64,000 nucleotides of DNA from Photorhabdus akhurstii (lineage in GTDB: Bacteria; Pseudomonadota; Gammaproteobacteria; Enterobacterales; Enterobacteriaceae), in contig NZ_RCWE01000022.1 in NCBI RefSeq assembly GCF_018448925.1, positions 22,652 through 86,651 on the forward strand, given 5' to 3'. The notes below the pieces were generated by a model, which ran no database searches, was not told the origin of the DNA, and was given only the letters and a program-made list of their open reading frames with translations. Made by a program: the position numbers and the translations under genes. Positions 36,855-44,700 of the stretch are shown piece by piece; positions within the stretch are counted from its first letter, which is position 1, and the number at the start of each line of letters is the position of its first letter.

Positions 36855-37732
36855 GTCGAATGTTTATAGAATACTGGGAGAGAAAACTTCGTTTTCTGGA
36901 TGTACATTATCATGCTCGCCCCGATAGTTACATTCGGCGGTACAATGTACTTGAAGCCGGAAGGGAATACGCCCGATATGGTGGTGGGGTTGTACTTAAA
37001 AACCATCTGGGGAGTGTTACTGCTTTGTCGTCTCTGGCTCAGGAAGCAGGACTTCCGGTCTTTGGTTCGGTAGTATTGAATGCAACCTCAGGGGGGCTGG
37101 CAATTAACTCTGTTATCCAGTCACTGAGTCAGTACCAGTTCTGTAAAGCTCCGCGGCTGCTGGTTCATCTGCCGACTATTGTCCCTACAGGCCATAAAAG
37201 TGTAATGAAACGTGCTTGGGCAAATGGTTTTGCGCAAACTTTGGCTCAGCAACCTTTGTCTGTTGTCGATAGCAATGGGCGGTTGCATAACGAGATCCAT
37301 GAGTTAATTAGTTTTGCGCAGCAGCATAATGTTGTGCTGTCATCAGGCCATGCTTCACGTTATGAGGTTATGCAACTTATTGATGCGATTACCGCTGCGG
37401 GTGGTTGTAAGTTCATGCTGAACCAACCTGCCAGTCCTATGACAGGATTGAACGCGAAAGATCTTAAGGCGTTGGGTGAACATGATTGGCTTTATGTGGA
37501 GCAAACGGCATTAACTGTTTATCTTGGTTATCAAACAACTGAAGATTTTTTTGAAGTGTTATCGGAGGTGAATAATGTTGTCTATAGCTCTGATCTTGGA
37601 CAGCCAGTTCAGCCAGATGTTAAGCAATGGCTGAGCGATAGTGGACGCTGGTTTAAAGCCGCTGGCCTTGGTAAAGAACACATTCGGGATATCTGTTTAC
37701 TGAACCCACTGCGGATGTTGGCTCCGGATTAG
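36851..37732 (+). CDS. DUF6282-like amidohydrolase-fold protein
   Basis: About 293 residues. Metal-binding features of the amidohydrolase/PHP-like TIM barrel are visible: DVHYHARP near the N-terminus, LKNHLGS, HLPT, SSGHAS and the late acid SSDLGQPV. I assign it to the DUF6282 family by these motifs; its reaction is unknown. Hydrolysis of a lactone or cyclic amide would suit the operon (compare LigI in 4,5-protocatechuate cleavage), but that is speculation. ATG 36851 forms an ATGA overlap with the RraA stop and is preferred over TTG 36836. Last gene of the operon; no clear terminator follows. Confidence 0.8.
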   Translation: MSRMFIEYWERKLRFLDVHYHARPDSYIRRYNVLEAGREYARYGGGVVLKNHLGSVTALSSLAQEAGLPVFGSVVLNATSGGLAINSVIQSLSQYQFCKAPRLLVHLPTIVPTGHKSVMKRAWANGFAQTLAQQPLSVVDSNGRLHNEIHELISFAQQHNVVLSSGHASRYEVMQLIDAITAAGGCKFMLNQPASPMTGLNAKDLKALGEHDWLYVEQTALTVYLGYQTTEDFFEVLSEVNNVVYSSDLGQPVQPDVKQWLSDSGRWFKAAGLGKEHIRDICLLNPLRMLAPD

Positions 37733-37762
37733 ATATTAGATTCATCGACTGAAAAGACAATA

Positions 37763-37972
37763 ATGATCCGTTGTTGGTTGAATATGAAAAGTTGCAACAA
37801 GGTATCTGAAGCTAGCTGAAATTATTTGACTACAACACCACTAGAACATGATCATGCTCGTGCTTTCAAAAATGATATAGCAATATACAAATCATTTGTG
37901 AAGTTGACGAGCAATGGTCTTTATTTTGTTACAAAGAAAAATAAATGCAGGCTCTGTGTGAGAACCCTCTAG
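37763..37972 (+). pseudogene. Degraded transposase fragment (IS4-like?)
   Basis: One frame with an internal TGA at 37817 and a final TAG at 37970. The readable part contains HDHARAFKNDIA and SNGLYFVTKKNK, like the 'ARAFK ... GIYFVTRLK' block of IS4-family DDE transposases. Too short and eroded to be functional. Confidence 0.3.
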
Positions 37973-38167
37973 TGCAAGTTAGGGAGTGATAGCATAGTAG
38001 ATGCTTTATTTAAACTCTTTGCTCTAAGTTATGAGGATGAACTGGTGAAAGCACCTGACCGGAATTTGCAAATGGTGCTTGGATTATTGGCGGGCCGTAA
38101 TATGACTACCACGATGGAATATATTGATATCAATCAGACGATATTGATGGCCCTTGTTGTTGCCTGA
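37973..38167 (+). pseudogene. Possible tyrosine-recombinase C-terminal remnant
   Basis: The 64-codon open stretch ends NLQMVLGLLAGRNMTTTMEY plus a few residues, recalling the box II motif of tyrosine recombinases (LGHKxxxTTMxY) close to their C-terminus. The usual His of LGH is absent. No upstream catalytic part is present. Confidence 0.3.
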
Positions 38168-38608
38168 ATTTGCCTTTTCTACAAAAGTTCTTTAGTTGCA
38201 GATAGGGGATTTTTTAAGTTTATGCAAATAGTGCCCATAATGGTTTTTTTGATAAATAAAGAGATAGATTGTTGAAATACAGATACCTAATCGATTAATA
38301 GTAAAACATTATATTAATTTGGATTGCTTGATAGTTGCAGTGGAAATTTTTAAATATCGCTCTTTAACGTAAAAATTAGATACAAAAACCCACTAATAAA
38401 TAACCTTCCTAAAATTCGTCATTATTTATTCAACGTCTTATAAAAAACATAACAATATGATTCAAAAATATATTCACATGAAAATAATCCTATTAATAAA
38501 TAATTAAAATTATCAATAATTGATATTTATATCTATCCTAAGGTTACTATAATCAAAAGTTATTATTAATATGGTTTGTAATATAGCCAAAAAATAAAGG
38601 GGATAATT
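38168..38608. other. AT-rich region upstream of the toxin
   Basis: About 440 bases, strongly AT-rich with many A/T runs; no ORF of note. Probably includes the promoter of the leader ORFs and toxin gene. H-NS-type silencing would be expected for such DNA, but no specific site is called. Confidence 0.4.
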
Positions 38609-38695
38609 ATGACCATAACTACAGAGAGGATAAATGTTGACTATCCAGTATTCACGAACCTAAGGAACTATGACCTGCGGCTATCACCCAAATGA
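38609..38695 (+). CDS. 28-codon leader ORF upstream of the Mcf-like toxin
   Basis: A small ORF (ATG 38609 to TGA 38693-38695) preceded by the good ribosome site AAGGGG at 38598-38603. The product is 28 residues, begins MTITTERINV and has no recognised motif. It lies 150 bases before the toxin start and may be a leader peptide or the scrap of a lost gene. Confidence 0.35.
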   Translation: MTITTERINVDYPVFTNLRNYDLRLSPK

Positions 38696-38706
38696 GGGGG
38701 CATAAA

Positions 38707-38736
38707 ATGACATTTGCCTTTGACCCGATCATATAA
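38707..38736 (+). CDS. 9-codon mini-ORF between leader ORF and toxin
   Basis: ATG 38707 lies six bases after GGGGG (38696-38700) and runs to TAA 38734-38736. With the preceding 28-codon ORF it gives two short translatable frames in the toxin 5' region. No evidence that it is used apart from the ribosome site. Confidence 0.25.
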   Translation: MTFAFDPII

Positions 38737-38758
38737 AAACAGACAGAGGATCACTGCA

Positions 38759-41700
38759 ATGGCTTCTATATCCAAAGATTTTACGAACCTGCTCAATACC
38801 TTGATCGATGGACAGATTGGGGCGGCGAGTCGTCAAACCGAATGGTTCAACATGAGTCCTGATGAGCGTACTGACTACATCAAACAGGTAGACGAGCGGT
38901 TACAGGAAATGCAGCAGAGCACTCTGAGTGTGCTGGCTGCTCAGCATTTTCAGATGCAGGACAACCCCGTTTCTGTCGGCGATCAGTTGCAGACGTTACA
39001 AAAAAGACGGCAGCAGATGACTGATGTGCCTGGCACGCCGGCGATCAACGCCTACAAGCAGCAACTGGACCGCGACATCCTGTTATACCGCCGCCAGCAG
39101 ACGGCCATGACGCACTTTGATAGCACTTGGCGTAAGGTCTTGGTCATGCTCGGTCCCGACGACTCCAAGCCCCTGAATGCGACGACATTGAGAGAAAACG
39201 CGGTGGACAAGCAGGCTAAGCTGGATACCGAAATCAAGCGTCTGGAACAACAACTGACCATACAAGTGGCTGATTCCACGTTCAGCCAAAAATATGTGAC
39301 GCTGTTTTCTGAGCTACAAGCCTACAAGGATGTCAATGCCCGCTACAACGCTTTGCTCAAGGCATCTGCTACGGAAGAGGCCGCCGCTCTCGGTGCGCTG
39401 ACCAAGGTGCCTCAGGCCTCCGATGATCTGCCGGTAAATATTTCATTGCTGATGATGGAGGAGCGTCCTGGTTACATCCGCATGAATGTCGCGCTAGTTA
39501 ATGCCAGCACCGATGGCCGCTTCAAAGACTTCTTCCTGGAGAACGGCAGGCTGGTCGTGCTGACGGATGGGGTACTCAACTTTTCCTTCGGTACCGCCGC
39601 CCGTTCACTGGCCTGGCAACAACAATACCGACTCAAGAGTGAGCCGCCATCTTTTCGCTCGCCGACTTATACGCCAATTCGCTCGGTGCTGGTCAAAACC
39701 GAATTCGTCGAGAAGTACTTCGCCAACTACCTGGTTTCAGAAAGCACCTTGCGCGGAGGTTTCAAGGCTCAGTTGCTGGGTAACGGTCGCAAGATGCTAC
39801 TGACTAGCGTTGACCGCAAGGTGCCGAATCAGATCGGGATTCAGGTGTCCGGCCAGGCTCCGAATACTACCATCACCCGTGAAGTGCCATTGGCAAGCGC
39901 TTTGAGTGACCTGATCAACCAGAATGCTGATATCGCTAGCTTTCGGACTATCGGCTTGGAGGGGTTTCGCCAGAGTAGTTACCATCCGGACCGTGACGGG
40001 CTTTTCGTCAATATCCATGAGCTGGAACGGTCGGTAGGTTTTGCCGGTCGTCAGTACTTGCTGGAAATGCCTCAGGACAACGACTACCTGTCCGCGACGC
40101 CTTTTGGGGTGATGAGCGTTGATGGCGACAAGGTTAGTAGTAGTCACTTGAGCAAGGCACAGACTGACACACTGTATCAATACAACGCCGCATTTTTCGA
40201 GAAGTTGGAACAACTGCGTAGCGGCGGTATGAAGGCCAGTCGCTTGTTTGAAGGCAGCATCGAGCGTACAGCGTTCGTGCAACAACTAGTGCGTTTGCTT
40301 GAACGTAACCACATCACCCCCGCAGGGGTGTTGGCGCCGGAGTACCCCCGTGACAACATGCGCGATATCAAAGGTAATAACTTGAATAAGGTGCTGTGGG
40401 AACAGGCGTTCGCCGCTTCGGTTTGGCGAAGCAGAGATAATGACCCGTTGTTGTTCAGGCTGGCGACGAGACTGGTGAAAAACCCGGCTGTGGTCAAGGT
40501 TCTGCAAAATGGCTATGTGCAAAGTGACATCGCTCAGGCCAGGGAGTTGCTGGCACCGCTGTACGAACAATGGCGTACTCGGGCCGTCGAAGCGGAAACC
40601 CAGCGGGTCGCCAGTGCCAACGCGGCACAGCATCCAAGCAATCCGAAAGTCCATGTTTTCGATCAGGCAGAGGTTGAGCGCTCGCTGGATGACAAATTGC
40701 TCATCCTGTTGTTGACTGGTCCCCAGAGCCTTGAAGGTACCGATGTGCAACTGCGTCCGATGGTTGAGGCGGCGCTGTTGAGTAATGAGGGCAGGAGCTT
40801 GCGCAAACAGATCTTGTTCCATGCCTTGCGCCCGGTAGCCGATAGCTTTTCCAAGGCCGCGGCCCCAGTGAATCCTCACGCTGAGCTGGGTGTCGGCAAG
40901 ATCATGATCAATAACCGGCTGAATCAACCCGACCCGTATCTGATTCTCAATACCAGCTCTGAGGAGCAGGCATATCGTGATGGTTCGTACCTGATCAAGG
41001 ACGATAAATACCGCAGCTATAACCAGTTCCGTCCGGACTTCAAGAATGACGCTACCCGCTATATGAATGACCTGGACACCCCGTTCGTGGGGGGGATTTC
41101 CGGGACTACCCAGACCGTCAGTAATGTCTTGACGGAATTGTTCGGTGGCGCGTTGAGCGTCAAGCAGTACTGGCAATTCCAGATGGCCAATGCGGCCTTC
41201 ATGATACGTAATGGCTATCACTCGTTCTTCGAAACTTTCTACGTCGCTGCGCGTTATGAACCGGAGGGCGCGGATAGTATCGGCAAGGAGATGTTGCAGA
41301 TGTTTGACAAGTACCGCGTTGAAGGCAGCAAGAAGGCATTACAGGGTAAGCTGTATGACGGAGTGATGGCGCGAGTCTTGCCGATCATCAATCAGGGCTT
41401 GTCGGCGGCTGACGAGTTCCATCCACCGCGTTTTACCCGCATTGGTCCAAGACCGGCGCTGTTGGGGCAGGCGGTGAAGGATCTCGAACTCAAGGCCGGG
41501 TTGACGTCTGTAGGTGATGGGTTTGAGCCCCGCCAAGGCAGCGCCGACATTCATCAGTTTGTCACTGATCCTGTATTATTCGCCAAAACACACACTGTCA
41601 GTGCTGAAGCGCTGGTCAGATCGGGGCGCCTCCCGGCAGAGGGGAGCGCTCAGTTGGTGAAGGTCGGATCAGGCTTGTATGAGCTTGAGTACACTGAGCA

Positions 41701-44700
41701 AAGCGCCAATGATATATCCTCAAGCAGCATACCGGCGTATTTCCTCGGCTACAACGGCCCGAACCAAGCCAATGCGGTACCCGCCTATGTGGACATTCCC
41801 AAACGTACAATCGCGGGGAACTTTCTGTTTACTGGGACGCTATCGGGCGGCTCGCTGGTGGTGACTAGCCTTGATGCTAATACCTTCCGGGTCTACCACG
41901 ATGGTCGAGTCAATAGTTCGTTGCTGTACGACAACGTGGTCATGGCAGTGGATTATAAGGATTATCAGATAGCTGGTACCGCGGAGGGCCTCGCTGCGGC
42001 GTACATGCAGTACGTTAATCACGAATGGCAGTTAGTGCTCCAGCGTCAGGAATATCAGCGAGATGGTCAGATGCTCCGGCTGAGGCTGCGTGACGACGAG
42101 GAGCCGCTCTCGATCCAGGTGGCGGACAGTCAAGTGGTTGAACGAAATCAGGCTCAATTCGTCGCCTACCGCGAGCAGATTCATCAACAATTGAAGAAGG
42201 TAGCCACCCAGTTCGAGGTATCAATCTCAGGGGTCTCCGATGGTGTATACACAGAGGGTGAGTTTTCTCCTGATCATCCGGCGATTGCTGCGTGGGCCAA
42301 GCTGTGCGCCGAGGTTTATGACAGGATCAATGCTGATACCAAGCAGTTGGTGGATAAGCGAAACAAACTCTATGAGAACCGGCGCAATACCATTCGGCGC
42401 GACTTAATTAACCAACAGATAAAGCAGCTCAATATCACCCTAGAGTACTACAAGGCGCAATACGATACGGTCCTGCGTGAAGCGGGCTTCGTCGAACAAA
42501 GCTGGCTTTGGCAGCAGATCAAGGCCAAAAACGGCAGCGCTGCGGTGGTTCGGATTGACGATACAGCCATTCAGGGCGGGGGTAAGCAGCGCACCGATAG
42601 CGTGGGTGAACGTTACGCTATCTCTGAAGCCTATCAGCGCGGGGCGCGGGGAACTGGATTCAGCGATGGCTTGCGCAACTTTCGTGAGATCGAGATCCCC
42701 GGCGTGGATGACAAAATGTCGGCACTGGAGATGAAGCGCCTGTTTCTTGAAGGAAAACTCACCTCCGAGCAACAGGGCGCCTTGAGCGGCCGCATCACCG
42801 AAACCAGCCGGGCTGAGTACATCGATAAGGTATTGCGGCAGACTGCGGTATTCAGCGAGGATTTCCATGACGCCGGCAGTGTCTTTGACCGCTTGGTACC
42901 ACAGGACTTTTATCTGTCGCTGGTCGGTGACCGATCTGGTGGCCGTTGTTATCCTTTGGTCAGGGCCATGACTGTGGCATTGGCTAGTGGCGGCGAGGCT
43001 GGCATCAACAGCCTTGTGCAAAAGTTGTTCTTCGCCTCCGCTGACCCTCAGGCGGGCAGTTCCACGCTCCTGAGAAACAGCCTGATCAAGTTGCACTCCA
43101 ATGTCGAAGCTGTTCAGGCTTCCACGGAGCTAGGGCAGTTTGGATTGTCCGAAGTGGTATCGCGGCTGGCTGCAACGACCGGAACCTCGATGTTCGCGCT
43201 CAATACCCAGAATCACTCGATGATGGTTGGGAGCACTGTCACGACCGAAGGCCGTCGCTACTACTTTTATGACCCGAACGTCGGGATCTTTGCCTTCGAC
43301 AACACCAAAAGTCTGTCCAGGGCTATGGAGCAACACTTAGTAGGGCGCAGACTCGCCGTGCACTATGGCTCGTTCGGCAGCAAGTCGGCACCGGCCTTCA
43401 ACCTGATTGAGATCGATACCGGCAAAATGGCTGAGGTACCCGTGGGTAATGGTCTGAATGTGGCTGACCTGACCAGATTTGAGGAACTGTCCAGCGTCAT
43501 CGGGCAACGGCGCCAGGTCGAGCAGGTGATGAGTGCACAAGAGCGGATCACGGAAGACTTGCAATTGAGCACCGCGCTGCAAGCCTTTGATGCCGAGCAA
43601 TGGGGGGCACGGTTCGAAGCCGCCAGTACCCGGCTGGCGCAAGAGCACCAACTGGACAGCCGCTGGCTACCGATCATCGCCACGACCGAAGAGCAGGGCG
43701 AAGGCCGCTACCGGGTCCAGTTCATCAACCGTGACCAACCCGAGCAGACTCGCTGGCTGGACACTGATGATAGCACTTTTGTCGAATTCCGGCGCTTCGT
43801 CGATGAGCACATGAGCGTACTGAACGAGCACTTTACTCTGGAAAGTGGACGGATGCGGCCGCGCGGCGGGGTTGGCGAGGCCGCGCCGGTGGATGGGTTA
43901 AATGCCGGGTTTGCGGTACAGGCGTTGATCCAGTGGTTTTCTGACAAGAACCGTCATGATGCTGCAAACGGGATGGCTTCTCCTGATCTGGCTACCGCGC
44001 TCAAAGTCCACAGCTACCTTAACTTTGTCCAGATGGTTCATGGTGGCGTGCAGGACGTGATCAAAGTCACGGCACTAGTGCGTACGGCACTGCGCGGCGA
44101 AGTGGTGGCTGCCCAAACGTCGTTCAAGGAATTTGCCTTGAGTCTGGGTCACACCGTCAACGAAGGCGTTGGCGTGTTGTTTGGTGGAGCCATGATCGGT
44201 CTGGATGCTTATGAACTGGCCCATGCCGAGAATGATGTGCAGAAAGCGGTGTTCGGCACCCAGCTTGCGTTCGATTCGGCTAGCTTTGTCACCGGCGCAG
44301 CCGGCATAGGGGCCGGGTTGGTCGGTGCCTCGACTGCCGGGGCGGTCCTCGGTGGGGCCGGGGTGATCCTTGGCGGGCTAGCGGTGGGCTTTACGGCGCT
44401 GGCTCAAGCCTTTGGTGCGGTCGCTGAGGATGCCAAGGCGGTGGGCCGTTACTTTGATACGGTTGATAAGGCGTACAAAGGCAATGGCTATCGGTATGAC
44501 AACGAGAAGCAAGTGCTGGTGCCCTTGGCCGGTGCGGTGATCAAGACTTTAGATCTGAGCAAGAACCAGATCGATTTCGACAGCCAGTACATCTACCGCA
44601 CCCATTCCGGCTCTACTGGTTCAGGGAAAATCAATTACTTCTTCTGGGTCGGTGACTTTCCGCGAATGGTCCATGACCGTGGTCAGGCGATCGAAGTACG

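Noticed and set aside
40286-41221. A 311-codon minus-strand frame
   Set aside because: Antisense shadow of the Mcf-like gene; no ribosome site or domain.
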